DNA of 64,000 bases from assembly GCA_963806335.1 (NCBI GenBank), contig CAWDXO010000009.1:62001-126000 (forward strand), in the 5' to 3' direction. Under the pieces are notes generated by a model. It made no database searches and was not told where the DNA came from. It worked only from the letters and a program-made list of their open reading frames with translations. Below are positions 32,083 to 42,124 of the stretch, in pieces (position 1 is the first letter of the stretch; each line of letters starts with the position of its first letter). The stretch comes from Palsa-504 sp963806335 (GTDB taxonomy: Bacteria > Actinomycetota > Actinomycetes > Streptosporangiales > Streptosporangiaceae). Position numbers and translations under genes: made by a program.

Positions 32083-35004
32083 ATGGGAGGTATGCGGGGC
32101 GGGGCCTCTGGGCCGATGGTGGGCCGTGACCGCGAGCTGGCTCGGGTCATGCTGCTGCTGGATGATGCCCTGGCGGGTGGCGGCCGTCTGGTGCTGTGCA
32201 CGGGTGAGGCAGGGATCGGGAAGACCCGGCTGGCGGAGGAGGTCGCCGTGTCGGCCGCTGCGAGGGGCGTGCCGGTGGCGTGGGCCCGGGCGGCCGACGC
32301 CGGCAGCCTCCCGCCGTACGGCCTGTGGCAGCTGGTGCTTGGTGAGCCCGCCGTACGGGCCGCCGATGATGACCCATCCAGTGCGCGCCTGTGGTCGCGA
32401 GTCTTCGGTGACGCCGAACGCCCGGCACTAGCGGATGGCGCCGATTCCGGCAGCGCCCAGCGGTTCGCGATGTTCGCGGAGGTTCGCAGGCGGCTGGCGC
32501 AGGCGGCCAGGCCGAATGGGTTGCTGCTGGTGCTCGATGATCTGCAGTGGGCGGACGAGGCGTCGGCGGTCTTGCTCGCAGATATCATGCGCCAGCTGCG
32601 AGGGACGCTCATCTTGGTGCTGGCGACCTACCGGGAGTCGGCGGCCTCCGGTGATAAGAGCGCCGGGCTGCTGCCGCGTCTGTCGGCGGATGCCAACACC
32701 GAACGGGTGGACCTTCGTGGCCTGCCCGCCGGCGCGGTCGGGGATATGCTGCTCGCCGCCGGGCTGCCGGCATCGGCAGACCAGGCCGGTGAGGTGCACT
32801 CCGAAACGGGGGGTAACCCGTTCCTGGTCCGCGAGATGGCCCGCATGCTTGCCGAACAGCGGCGCGGCGGGCCGGTGCCGGTGCCAGGACGGGTGGCGGA
32901 GGCGACAGCCCACCGGCTCGCACAGCTGTCGGATCCCGCCCGGGCGCTGGTGCAGACCGCGGCCGTGGCAGGCAATAACTTCTCGGCCGGCGTAGTGGCC
33001 AGGATCCTGGACGTACCTGTGCTCGCCCTGCTCGGCCCGCTGGACGAATGCAGGGCCGCCGGGTTCGTGGTGCCCGGGGACCGTCCCGGTGATCACCGGT
33101 TCTCGCACGCGCTGGTCCGCTCGGCGGTGGCCGCCCGGCTGAGCGCCGCCGAGCAACGGCGGCTGCACGCCGCCGCGGCGGTCGCGATCGAAGCTCTATA
33201 CGAGGGGCAGCTGGATCTGCACCTGACTGAGGTCGCCCGGCACCGGGTGGAGGCATCGCTGCCTGGTGACCGGACGGAGGCGGTAGCGGCGTGCGAGGCG
33301 GCCGCCGGCGTGGCGGCGCAGTCGCTGGCGTTCGAGGAGGCTGTGCGCCTGTACCGGCAGGCGCTATCGGTCGGTGAAGGCGAGATCGGCGAGAACGACC
33401 GCTCCCGGCTCGAGCTCGCCCTGGCGGCGGCCCTGCACCGCAGCGGCGACCTGCCCGGATCGCAGCAGGCGGCAGTGCAGGTCGGGCGGCGGGCCGAGCG
33501 CCGGGGTGACCGGGGCTTGCTGGCCCGCACCGCGCTAGTCATGGAGGCCACCGGCGTACCGGAATGGGACGGGGAGATCTGCCGCATCTGTGAGCAGGCC
33601 CTTGCCGGGGAAGACCTTCCTGATGGTCTGCGGGCCCGGGTCTCCTCGCGGTATGCGCAGGCGCTGGTGTACCGCGGCGAGCACGACCGGGCCGGACAGG
33701 TCAGCCGGGACGCGTTGGCCGCCGCCGGGCCGGCGGGGGACCCGGTCGCGCTCGTGGACGCGCTCCAGGCCCGTCAGCTGGCTTGCTGCGGCCCCGACGG
33801 AGTAGCCGAACGGGCCGTGCTGGCGAGCCGGATGCTGGCGGCCGCTGACGCCGCGGGCAGCGTCTGGCTCGAGATGTGGGGCCGGCTGTGGCGGATCGAC
33901 ACCCTGTTTGAGACTGGTCAGCTGAGGAGCGTCCGGCGTGAGCTCGCCGACCTCGAAAGCTGCGTGGAACGGCTCCCCGGGCCGCTCGCGCACTGGCACT
34001 TTTTGGAGACCTCTGCGACGCTCGCGCTGGCGACCGGGCGCTTCACCGAGGCGACGCGGCTGGCCGCCGACGCGTTCAAGGTGTTCAGCGACATGGGACA
34101 CCCGTTCGCGTTCGGCGGCTGCTCGGTGATCCTCGGCCAGGCGGGCCTGCACATCGGGTTCGTCAGATCCGGCATGATCGAGCTATGGGACCAGATCCCC
34201 GCGCACCTGCGGCCGGATGCCGTGGACACCACGCGCGGCATCGCCACCGTCTTCCCCGCGCTTACCCTCGCGCTGATCCGCCTGCACCAGGGCGACCGCG
34301 CCGCCGCTGAGGCCGCCTATGCCCAGGCCGGCCCGGTCCGGTCCTGGACGCCGATACCGGCGATGCGCCTGGCGGCCTGGGCGCACGGGCTCGTGGTCGC
34401 CATCGGCCTCGGCCGGACGCAGGACATCGAATTCCTGGCGGCGCGGTTCGAGCCGTTTCGCGGCCAGCACGTCGCGAACGGTGCCGGGCCGGGGATCTAC
34501 ATGGGCCCGGTCGAGCTGCCGCTCGGACAGGCGGCCGCCGCGCTGGGCCATCTTGACCCGGCGGTGAAAGATCTGCGGACGGCGGCCTCCAGCTGCGACA
34601 CCAACGGCGCCCGCGGCTGCGCCGCGCAAGCCCGCGTCGAACTCGCCGCCGCGCTCACCCGCCGGCAGGCGCCCGGCGACCGGGACGAGGCGCTGGCCGA
34701 GCTGGCCGCCGCCGCGCGCGAGGCCGAACAGCTCGGGATGGTCCCGTTCACCGAATGGATCGAACGGCTACAAGCCCAGCTGACGGCCGCGCCGGCCGGC
34801 GAGCCACCCCTCAGCCCCCGCGAGCTCGAGGTGGCCCGGCTGGTCGGGCAGGGACTGACCAACAAGCAGATCGGCGAGACCCTGTACGTCTCCGAGCGGA
34901 CGGCGGAGAACCACGTCCAGCACATCCTGACCAAGCTTGGGCTCCGCAACCGCAGCCAGATCGCCGCCTGGGCCAGCACAGAGCATGACTCGAGCCGTCT
35001 ATGA
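32083..35004 (+). CDS. LuxR-family regulator with AAA ATPase (LAL type)
   Basis: 973 aa. MVGRDRELARVMLLLDDALA leads to Walker A (CTGEAGIGKTRLAEE) near residues 38-52, Walker B as LLLVLDDLQWADEAS. A long helical TPR-like middle follows, then a C-terminal LuxR HTH with PLSPRELEVARLVGQGLTNK, QIGETLYVSERTAENHV and ILTKLGLRNRSQ. ATP-dependent transcription activator of unknown target. ATG 32083 is the first start near the ATPase; 32116 (MVGRDREL) is nearly as good. Divergent from the VapBC pair; not close in sequence to the two MalT-like regulators downstream. Confidence 0.9.
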   Translation: MGGMRGGASGPMVGRDRELARVMLLLDDALAGGGRLVLCTGEAGIGKTRLAEEVAVSAAARGVPVAWARAADAGSLPPYGLWQLVLGEPAVRAADDDPSSARLWSRVFGDAERPALADGADSGSAQRFAMFAEVRRRLAQAARPNGLLLVLDDLQWADEASAVLLADIMRQLRGTLILVLATYRESAASGDKSAGLLPRLSADANTERVDLRGLPAGAVGDMLLAAGLPASADQAGEVHSETGGNPFLVREMARMLAEQRRGGPVPVPGRVAEATAHRLAQLSDPARALVQTAAVAGNNFSAGVVARILDVPVLALLGPLDECRAAGFVVPGDRPGDHRFSHALVRSAVAARLSAAEQRRLHAAAAVAIEALYEGQLDLHLTEVARHRVEASLPGDRTEAVAACEAAAGVAAQSLAFEEAVRLYRQALSVGEGEIGENDRSRLELALAAALHRSGDLPGSQQAAVQVGRRAERRGDRGLLARTALVMEATGVPEWDGEICRICEQALAGEDLPDGLRARVSSRYAQALVYRGEHDRAGQVSRDALAAAGPAGDPVALVDALQARQLACCGPDGVAERAVLASRMLAAADAAGSVWLEMWGRLWRIDTLFETGQLRSVRRELADLESCVERLPGPLAHWHFLETSATLALATGRFTEATRLAADAFKVFSDMGHPFAFGGCSVILGQAGLHIGFVRSGMIELWDQIPAHLRPDAVDTTRGIATVFPALTLALIRLHQGDRAAAEAAYAQAGPVRSWTPIPAMRLAAWAHGLVVAIGLGRTQDIEFLAARFEPFRGQHVANGAGPGIYMGPVELPLGQAAAALGHLDPAVKDLRTAASSCDTNGARGCAAQARVELAAALTRRQAPGDRDEALAELAAAAREAEQLGMVPFTEWIERLQAQLTAAPAGEPPLSPRELEVARLVGQGLTNKQIGETLYVSERTAENHVQHILTKLGLRNRSQIAAWASTEHDSSRL

Positions 35005-35119
35005 GTACCCAGGCCGCCGGTAAATGAGTACTTCAGTGAGTGATTCCCCGGATGGCCGGATCCGGGCTTTCCCGTAGCGTCCTTCCTGCCAGCACAAACC
35101 CAGGAAAGGCAGGACTGAC

Positions 35120-35404
35120 ATGGCACACATCCACATCGCGGCGACGCCCGGAGTAACGATCGACGGCTTCCGCGCGGTCTCCGCCAAGCACAACCCGCCT
35201 CAGGACATCGACGGCCTGCTCGCCTGGGCGGCCGGCACGGACGAGAACGGACTCCACGTGGTGACCGTGTGGCAGTCCAAGGCCCATATGGACCGGTGGA
35301 GTGCCGAGCAGCTCTTCCCCGCGTTCCAGTCGCTCGGCATGACCGATGTGGCGTCGAACATGGAGTTCACCGAGTACGACGCGGACGAACTGTACATCCG
35401 CTGA
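35120..35404 (+). CDS. Small alpha-beta-barrel-like hypothetical protein
   Basis: 94 aa: MAHIHIAATPGVTIDGFRAV, then NGLHVVTVWQSKAHMDRW and LFPAFQSLGM. The pattern of a beta strand, helix, strand with VTVWxSKxxxDRW recalls dimeric alpha-beta-barrel proteins, but I know no activity. ATG has an AGGAAAGGCAGGA ribosome binding region. It follows the LuxR regulator by 115 bp and may be one of its targets. Confidence 0.75.
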   Translation: MAHIHIAATPGVTIDGFRAVSAKHNPPQDIDGLLAWAAGTDENGLHVVTVWQSKAHMDRWSAEQLFPAFQSLGMTDVASNMEFTEYDADELYIR

Positions 35405-35596
35405 GCAGCGGACCTAGACGGCGCGTCGCACCCCGGCATCGAGCAGCGAGGATTCCCGGCCGCCGGCGCATCCGGCGGCCTGGAATCCGAGGCGATGTGC
35501 GGGGCGACCGCCACTGGTGCGGGCCGGAGTTGTGAAAGGGGGCCAGCAAGAGTCCTGGCTGGGCCGCCACCAGCACAGAGGCATATTCTACGTCTC

Positions 35597-35809
35597 ATGC
35601 CGGAACGGCCGCCTGATGTTGCGTGGCTGAAGCTGGGTGCGGAGCCAGGGCTCTGCGGAGCCTGCCGGCATGGGAAGCTCAACGAGACACGGCGGGGCAC
35701 CGCCTACCTCCGCTGCACGCGCGCCGCATGGGACATCACCCTTTCCCGTTACCCGCGTCTCCCAGTCACGCAATGCGGAGGTTATGAGCGGAGCGAGGAG
35801 GAGCCCTAG
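35597..35809 (+). CDS. Small Cys-rich conserved hypothetical protein (70 aa)
   Basis: Residues ~18-26 are GLCGACRHG, followed by YLRCTRA and RYPRLPVTQCGGYE. The CxxC plus two further Cys suggest a small zinc-binding domain; very similar small proteins are common in actinobacteria. ATG 35597 (MPERPPDVAWLKL) is in a longer open frame, but the conserved part begins here. Confidence 0.75.
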   Translation: MPERPPDVAWLKLGAEPGLCGACRHGKLNETRRGTAYLRCTRAAWDITLSRYPRLPVTQCGGYERSEEEP

Positions 35810-36192
35810 TGCCTCGCGCCGGGCGCGACCCGGGGCCGCCTGGAGGCCCCAGCGCCGGGCTCTTGCTGCCACCGAGCAGCAGGACCGGCGATGCGAGCGC
35901 CGGGCATCGCGGCGAGCGGGCACCCGGGCGCGCGGGCGGAGCACCACCGTCCGTTCGGGATGAAGATTTTTGACCGAACGGACGGTGGTATCAGCCGCAC
36001 GGCGCGGCGGTCCCCTCTCACCGGCGCGCCTCCGCCGGGCGGCGGCGCTGCCGATCGCGCCGGTCAGCGCGCCTGTACGCCTCCTTCTTGCGTGGGTTAC
36101 TCCGCGGGATGCCGGGGAAGGGGGAAAGTCAGATGGACCCTCCCGACAGCGACACGGACGATCGCCGGAGGCGATGAGCGTGCAGGTCAGCG
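35810..36192. other. Intergenic region with a 16-bp inverted repeat
   Basis: About 380 bp before the broken regulator gene. The GC-rich first half has no gene; the inverted repeat at 35943-35989 is described separately. Confidence 0.4.
35943..35989. promoter_or_regulatory. 16-bp perfect inverted repeat (element E1)
   Basis: ACCACCGTCCGTTCGG (35943-35958) and its exact complement CCGAACGGACGGTGGT (35974-35989), loop of 15 nt. It lies 204 bp before the first MalT-like regulator. A diverged copy is at 42125-42162, sharing CGTTCGGGA, AAGAT and CCGAACGG-N-CGGTGG. The TTTTT is inside the loop, so a terminator is less likely than a protein-binding site. Confidence 0.55.
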
Positions 36193-38480
36193 ATGGCTGA
36201 ACCGTCCTCAGCGGCCGCAGTGGAGGCGGTATCCGGTCAGGATCTGCTGCTGGCCACCAAGTTGCATGTGCCCAGGCCGGGACCGGGGACGGTGTCGCGC
36301 CCGCGGCTGATCGGACATCTCGATGAATGGCTAGAGCGGGGGCTGGTGCTGGTCTGCGCCCCGGCCGGATACGGCAAGACGGTCCTGCTGGCCGATTGGC
36401 TCCAGCGCGGCCAGCGGCCGGCGGCCTGGCTGTCGCTGGATGAGGGCGATAACGACCCGTCTCGGTTCTGGCGTTACGCGGTGGCCGCGCTGGACCGGGT
36501 GCGACCAGGAACCGGCGAGCGGGTGGGCCCATTGCTCGGCCCTCCTACGCCGCCGTCGTTCGTGGGCTTGGTGACGGCGCTGATCAATGACCTGGCCGCC
36601 CAGTCGGCTGACGAGGCTGTGCTGGTCCTTGACGACTATCACGTGATCGGCTCGCCGCCGGTGCACGAATCGCTGGGGTTCTTGCTTGACCACCGGCCCC
36701 CGGGGCTGCGGCTGGTACTGGCCAGCCGGGCCGACCCGCCGCTAGGACTGGCGCGGCTGCGGGCCGGCGGGCAGCTGGGCGAGCTGCGCGTCGCCGAGCT
36801 GCGGTTCACCGCTGAAGAAGCCGCAGCGCTGCTGCGGCAGCTGGTGGCTGGAGCTGACGCGTCGCCGCCCGCCGACGATGATGTGGCGGCGCTAACGGTG
36901 CGTACCGAAGGGTGGGCGGCCGGGCTGCAGCTAGCGGGCCTGTCGCTACGCGGGCAGCCGGACGTGGCCGGGTTCGTAGCGGACTTTACCGGCAGCCACC
37001 GCTACGTGCTGGACTTCCTGACCGAGGAAGTGCTGGAACGCCAGCCTGCGGAGGTGCGCGCCTTCCTGCTGGAGACCTCGATACTGAACCGGCTGTCCGG
37101 TCCGTTGTGCGAAGCGGTCACCGGCCACTGCGGGAGCCAAGGCCTGCTAGAGGAGGTGGAGCGGGCCGGGCTGTTCCTGGTGCCCTTGGATGAGGTACGA
37201 GCCTGGTGGCGTTACCACCACCTATTCGCCGACCTACTCCGCGCCCGCTTGCAGACCGAACAGCCCGGCCAGGTAGCGCAGCTCCACCGCAATGCGGCCG
37301 CCTGGCATGAAGACCACGGACTGGTCGAGGACGCGATCCGGCACGCGATGGCCGCCGGGGAGATGATCTGGGCGGCGCGGCTGATCGAGCGGCAGTTCGA
37401 CACGGTCTCCGGCCTGCGTGGCGAGGGGGCGACGATTCAGCGGTGGCTGGCCGCGCTCCCCGCTGACCTGATCCGGTCCCGTCCCCGGTTGCTGCTGGCG
37501 CAGGCCCAGCTGGACGTCGGCGCGGGCCGCGTGGAGGCGGTAGAGCGCTTGGTCGAGGCGGCCGAGCGGGCACATGCCGCCGCAGCGGAGGAGGAGTCGT
37601 TCGATCCTCCCGCGGGCAACTGGCCTATATCCCGCCGATAGCCGCGGGCCTGGTGACGCTGGCGTGGATCCGGCAGGCCAGGGGCGACCCGGCCGGAGCG
37701 CTGGAGGTGATCGAAGAGGCTGTGCAGGCCGCACCGGGTCCGCCGGGCCTGCTCAACCCGGTTCCCGCGCAGCGGGCGCGGCTACTGATAGCCCAGGGCG
37801 ACCTGGCCGCGGCCGCCCGCTGGACGACTGAGCAGCGCCTCGGCCCGGACGACGAGCCGGACTACCCGCACGAACCGGGTTACCTGCTGCTGGCCCGCCT
37901 CCTGATCGCGCAGGACCGGCCCGGCCAGGCGCTGGCGCTGCTGGACCGGCTTGAGGGGGCCGCTGTCTCCCAGGACCGAACGGGCAGCCTCATCGAGGTC
38001 GGCGCGCTGCGGGCACTGGCGCTGGCCGCCAGCGGTCAGGAAACCGCCGCGGCAGACACCCTGGCCGGGGCGCTGAGGCTGGCCTGCCCGCAGGGCTACG
38101 TGCGGGTCTTCGCGGACGAGGGGCCGCCGATGGCCGCGGTGCTCGGCCAGCTGATCGCGGCCCAGCGCGCCGGGCGGGGCCAGGCCGAAGTCCCGTTCGA
38201 CTGCCTGGCCCGGCTCCAGTTCGCGTTCGACGCAAGGCGTGACGCGCCGGATGCGACGCAAAGCGCGACGCAGCCAGGCCTGATCGAGCCGCTGACCGGC
38301 CGGGAGCTGGAAGTCCTCGGGATGCTGGCGGCGGGCCGGCCGAACAAGGCCATCTCGGACGAACTGGTCGTCACCCTGGATACGGTCAAGAAGCACGTCG
38401 GCCACGTCCTGGGCAAGCTCGGCGCGGCCAACCGAACCGAGGCTGTCGCCCGGGCGCGGCACCTTGGCCTGATCCCCTGA
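36193..38480 (+). pseudogene. MalT-like LuxR regulator (LAL) broken by an internal deletion
   Basis: The first frame, 36193-37641, has LATKLHVPRPGPGTVSRPRL, Walker A VCAPAGYGKTVLLADW and ATPase region to AAEEESFDPPAG, then runs out of frame to TAG 37641. The second frame resumes with QLAYIPPIAAGLVTLAWIRQ at 37617 and ends with the LuxR HTH (PLTGRELEVLGMLAAGRPNK, TVKKHVGHVLGKLGAANRT). Compared with the intact paralogue, the part matching 40714-41199 (about 486 bp of the TPR-like middle) is missing. The HTH half could start at GTG 37653 as a 275-aa protein, but no ribosome binding site supports it. Confidence 0.85.
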
Positions 38481-38502
38481 TGCAAACCCAGCCTCGCTCT
38501 GA

Positions 38503-38799
38503 TCAGCGGCAATGGTCCAGCGCTTCGGGCCGCGTGATGACGTCGCCGCTGTCTGGCGGCGAGCCGGCCATCACCGGGAGTGGCGGCGCGCTGGGCTGCT
38601 CGTGCCTGGCCGGGCGCTGGCCTGCGTCCAGGCGGGGATCGCCGTAACTGAGCGTCCCGCTGGCCGGAGGCCTTGGTCGCGTAGACGGCGCGCGACGCCG
38701 GGCCCGGCGCGCCTGGCGGGCCAGGCGTTCATCCTCTGCTTTCGCGTGCATCTCCCTGATGTGGCCGGCGGCGAGTTGTCGGATGATGTCCGGGTGCAT
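38503..38799 (-). CDS. Small conserved protein with basic helix (98 aa)
   Basis: MHPDIIRQLAAGHIREMHAK and RLARQARRARRR start a helical, strongly basic N-terminus; the rest is low-complexity. Short actinobacterial proteins beginning MHPDI...HIREM are common and uncharacterised. ATG 38799 has an AGGAGGA ribosome binding site; it follows the 70-aa gene by 44 bp and probably shares its promoter. Confidence 0.65.
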   Translation of the reverse strand: MHPDIIRQLAAGHIREMHAKAEDERLARQARRARRRAPSTRPRPPASGTLSYGDPRLDAGQRPARHEQPSAPPLPVMAGSPPDSGDVITRPEALDHCR

Positions 38800-38843
38800 G
38801 ATCTCCTCCTGGTGTTTCCTGCGCGGACGGCGACACGCGATGG

Positions 38844-39056
38844 TCAATCTGGGTCGAGGTGGCGTACCGAGATGAGGAACAGCCCGAGGTCGCGCACCTT
38901 GGTCAGCAACCCGTGCAGTGCGGCCTGATCGGGTACCGGTCCGCAGATGATGGTTTCCTCCCCGTCGCTGGTGACCTGGAGGTCCTCGAACCAGGCGGTC
39001 CACCGCCCGTCGAGGATGCCCTTGACCCGGATCTCGTAGCGCGAGTTCAAGCCCAT
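38844..39056 (-). CDS. Small conserved hypothetical protein (70 aa)
   Basis: SRYEIRVKGILDGRWTAWFE, then GEETIICGPVPDQAALHGLL and KVRDLGLFLISVR. Similar 65-75-aa proteins are widespread in actinobacteria; the ALHGLL.KVRDLGL ending is their hallmark. Function unknown. ATG 39056 lies 30 nt after the -10-like box of repeated promoter element A. Confidence 0.8.
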   Translation of the reverse strand: MGLNSRYEIRVKGILDGRWTAWFEDLQVTSDGEETIICGPVPDQAALHGLLTKVRDLGLFLISVRHLDPD

Positions 39057-39085
39057 GTACCGTCCTTCGGTCTAGGTCCGTGGAT

Positions 39086-39176
39086 CTGCACGCTACGAAC
39101 CCGGGACGGGATCGGCGTCACCCGAAGGTGCCCACGCGGGTGGAATCTTTCGCGACGGCGACGGCACGATGGTGCC
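39086..39176 (-). promoter_or_regulatory. Repeated promoter element, copy A
   Basis: On the minus strand: palindrome GGCAC-N4-GTGCC (39163-39176), GAAAGATTCCACC (39139-39151), CGGGTGACG (39116-39124), exactly 20 nt, then TAGCGTGCAG (39086-39095) as -10 region. Same order and spacing in copies B and C. It drives the 39056 gene and lies 103 bp before the divergent LuxR regulator. Confidence 0.65.
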
Positions 39177-39279
39177 GCCCGGATCAGGGCCCGGAGTTCA
39201 GGGCGGGCGGCTCACGACTACGATGGGGGTTCGGGCAGCGACGCAAGATCGCTGGAGGCGCCGATCGTGCAGGTTACCG

Positions 39280-42069
39280 ATGGGTGAGCCGGCCGCAGCC
39301 GGGGCCGCAACGTCGGAGCGCGATGTCCTGCTGGCCACCAAGCTGAACGTGCCCGGGTTGCGGCCAGATCTGGTGCCGCGCCCGCGACTGGCACAACGGC
39401 TCGACGAGGGCCGGGGACGAGGACTGGTCCTGGTCTGCGCCCCGGCCGGATACGGCAAGACGGTTCTGCTGGCCGAATGGGTGCGGCGCGGCCGGCACCC
39501 GATGGCCTGGCTGTCGCTGGATGCTGGCGACAACGACCCGGCCAGGTTCTGGCGGCATACGGTGGCCGCGCTGGACCGGGGACGGCCGGGGATCAGCGAG
39601 CGGATGGGCCCGCTGCTCGGGCCTCCCCCGCCCCCGTCGTTCGAGCCGCTGGTGACGGCCCTGATCAACGAGGTAGCCGGCCAGCCTGACCCCGACGAGG
39701 CGCTGCTGCTGGTCCTGGACGATTATCACGTGATCAGCTCGCAGCTGGTGCACTCCTCGCTCGGATTCCTGCTTGAGCACCGGCCGGCCGGGCTGCACCT
39801 GGCGCTAACAAGCCGCAGCGACCCGCCGCTGGCCCTGGCGCGGCTGCGGGCCCGCGGGCAGCTGACTGAGCTGCGCGCCGCGGAACTGCGCTTCACGGCC
39901 AAGGAGGCGGCGGCCCTGCTGCAGCAGGTCGCGGCTGCGCCCGGCGCAGCGCGGCTCGATGCGCCGCTGCCTGACGCGGTCGCCGCGGCGCTGGCGGCGC
40001 GGACCGAGGGCTGGGCGGCTGGCCTGCAGCTGGCCGGCTTGTCGCTGCGCGGACAGAACGACGTCGACGGCTTCGTCGCCGCCTTCACCGGCAGCCACCG
40101 CCACGTCCTGGACTACCTGGCCGAGGAGGTGCTGGAGCGGCAGCCCGGCCGGGTGCGTGAGTTCTTGCTGGAGACCTCGGTGCTGGAGCGGCTATCGGGA
40201 GAGCTGTGTGACACGGTCACCGGCCGGCCTGGCAGCCAGGCGCTGCTGGAGCAGGTCGAACGGGCGGGGCTGTTCGTGGTGCCGCTGGATGAGGTGCGCG
40301 GCTGGTGGCGCTACCACCATCTGTTCGCCGACCTGCTCCGCGCCCGCCTGCAGGCCGAACAACCCGGCCGGGTCCTGGCCTTGCACCGCAACGCCGCCGC
40401 CTGGTACGCGGAACGCGGGCTGGCCGATGACGCGATCCGGCACGCGCTCGCCGCCCGGGAGATGACCTTGGCCGCTCGGCTTATCGAGCAGCACTTCGAC
40501 GAGGTCTTCTACCTGCGCGGCGAAGGGGCGACGTTTCATCGGTGGCTTTCGGCTCTGCCCGCTGGCCTGCTCCGGTCTCGGCCCCGGCTGCTGGTGGCGC
40601 AGGCGTTCCTGGCATCCCACGGCGGCCGCGGGGCGACGGTGCAGCCGCTGCTCGACGCGGCCGAGCATGCGTACGCGGGCGCAGCGGACGAGCCGTTCGA
40701 GCCCACCGTCGGCCGGGCTGCCAGCATGTTGGTGAACGTCCCCGCACTGATTGCGCTCTCCGGGGCCTATCTCGCCCAGTTCCGCGGCGACGCCGAGGCC
40801 ACGGCAGCATTCGCCTCGCGAGCCCTGGCCGAGAGCCGCGAGGGTGAGCGGATGCTGGTCTCGGTCATCCAGTGGAACCTGGCCGTGGCTGAGTGGCTCG
40901 CTGGCCGGCTCCCGGAAGCCGAGCGCGCCTTCGTGTCCACCATCGGCCTGTGGCGGGCAGCCAATCTAGTCGACGAGGCCTGGGGCTGCCACGACCTCGG
41001 CCAGGTACAGCGTGCCCTGGGCCGCCTGGACGCGGCGGTCCTGACCTGCCAGCGAGGGCTGGATGGCATTACTGTGCCCGGCCGGCCTCAGTTGCCGGTG
41101 GCAGGTACCGCGTATGTAGGCCTGGGCGAGGTGGCGTACCAGCGGAACGATCTCGCCACGGCGCTGCGGCATGTCACCAAGGGCATTGAGCTGTGCCAGC
41201 AGCTCGCCTGGCCCCCTCCGCTCGGCAGCGGCCTGGTGAGGCTGGCGTGGATCCGGCAGGCCACGGGTGATCCAGCCGGGGCCCTGGACGCCATCGACGA
41301 GGCGGTGCAGGCTGCGCCAGGGCCGCCTGGCTTGCTCAACCCGGTCCCGGCGCAGCGGGCACGGTTGCTCCTGGCCCAGGGCGACCTGGACGGAGCCGCG
41401 CGCTGGACGGCAGAGCGCGGGCTGACCGCTGACGACCAGCCGGATTACCCCAGCGAGCCGGGTCATCTGGTGCTGGCCCGGGTACTGCTGGCCCAGGGCC
41501 ATCCTGCCCGGGTCCTGGCGCTGCTGGACCGGCTGCACGCGGCAGCGGTCGCTCAGCACCGGATCGGCAGCGTCATCGAGATCGGCGCGCTGCGGGCGCT
41601 GGCGCTGGCCGCCAGCGGTGACGCAGACCGCGCGGTGGACGCACTGGCCGACGTGCTCACGCTGGCCTGCCCGCAGGGCTATGTCCGGGTCTTCGCCGAC
41701 GAGGGACCGCCAATGGCCGCGCTGCTAGCCCGGCTGATCACGGCCCAGCGGTCCGGCGGGGCCGCCGCGGAGGTCCCGCTCGGCTGCCTGGCCCGGCTGC
41801 AGCGCGCGCTTGGCGCGCAGGAGGTCGCCCCGGGTACCGGGCGGGGCAGCGTCGCGGCGGTGCCGGGCCTGGTCGACCAGCTGACCAGCCGTGAGCTGGA
41901 GGTGCTGACGATGCTGGCGGCAGGAAGGTCGAACCAGGCCATCGCCAGCCAGCTCGTGGTCACCCTCGACACCGTCAAGAAACACGTCAGCCACGTCCTG
42001 GGCAAGCTCGGCGCGGCCAACCGCACCGAGGCCGTCAGCCGCGCACGCGAGCTCAGCCTGATTCCCTGA
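39280..42069 (+). CDS. MalT-like LuxR-family ATP-dependent regulator (LAL), intact
   Basis: 929 aa. LATKLNVPGLRPDLVPRPRL near the N-terminus, Walker A VCAPAGYGKTVLLAEW at about residues 52-67, Walker B LLLVLDDYHVISSQ, WWRYHHLFADLLRARLQ, then TPR-like repeats (residues ~420-800) and the C-terminal LuxR HTH (QLTSRELEVLTMLAAGRSNQ, TVKKHVSHVLGKLGAANRT). This is the MalT/LAL plan; inducer and targets are unknown. The first in-frame ATG with conserved upstream sequence is 39280; both paralogues share GTGCAGGTNACCGATGG-like sequence around the start. Intact copy of the broken gene 3 kb upstream. Confidence 0.9.
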   Translation: MGEPAAAGAATSERDVLLATKLNVPGLRPDLVPRPRLAQRLDEGRGRGLVLVCAPAGYGKTVLLAEWVRRGRHPMAWLSLDAGDNDPARFWRHTVAALDRGRPGISERMGPLLGPPPPPSFEPLVTALINEVAGQPDPDEALLLVLDDYHVISSQLVHSSLGFLLEHRPAGLHLALTSRSDPPLALARLRARGQLTELRAAELRFTAKEAAALLQQVAAAPGAARLDAPLPDAVAAALAARTEGWAAGLQLAGLSLRGQNDVDGFVAAFTGSHRHVLDYLAEEVLERQPGRVREFLLETSVLERLSGELCDTVTGRPGSQALLEQVERAGLFVVPLDEVRGWWRYHHLFADLLRARLQAEQPGRVLALHRNAAAWYAERGLADDAIRHALAAREMTLAARLIEQHFDEVFYLRGEGATFHRWLSALPAGLLRSRPRLLVAQAFLASHGGRGATVQPLLDAAEHAYAGAADEPFEPTVGRAASMLVNVPALIALSGAYLAQFRGDAEATAAFASRALAESREGERMLVSVIQWNLAVAEWLAGRLPEAERAFVSTIGLWRAANLVDEAWGCHDLGQVQRALGRLDAAVLTCQRGLDGITVPGRPQLPVAGTAYVGLGEVAYQRNDLATALRHVTKGIELCQQLAWPPPLGSGLVRLAWIRQATGDPAGALDAIDEAVQAAPGPPGLLNPVPAQRARLLLAQGDLDGAARWTAERGLTADDQPDYPSEPGHLVLARVLLAQGHPARVLALLDRLHAAAVAQHRIGSVIEIGALRALALAASGDADRAVDALADVLTLACPQGYVRVFADEGPPMAALLARLITAQRSGGAAAEVPLGCLARLQRALGAQEVAPGTGRGSVAAVPGLVDQLTSRELEVLTMLAAGRSNQAIASQLVVTLDTVKKHVSHVLGKLGAANRTEAVSRARELSLIP

Positions 42070-42124
42070 CGAGGAGCGACGCTGCATGGGTGATCTCAGC
42101 TAGACAGGGTGCACGCATCAGCGT

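Noticed and set aside
32070..33256. Minus-strand ORFs opposite the LuxR regulator
   Set aside because: Shadows; Arg/Pro/Ala-rich without domains, while the plus strand has Walker and HTH motifs.
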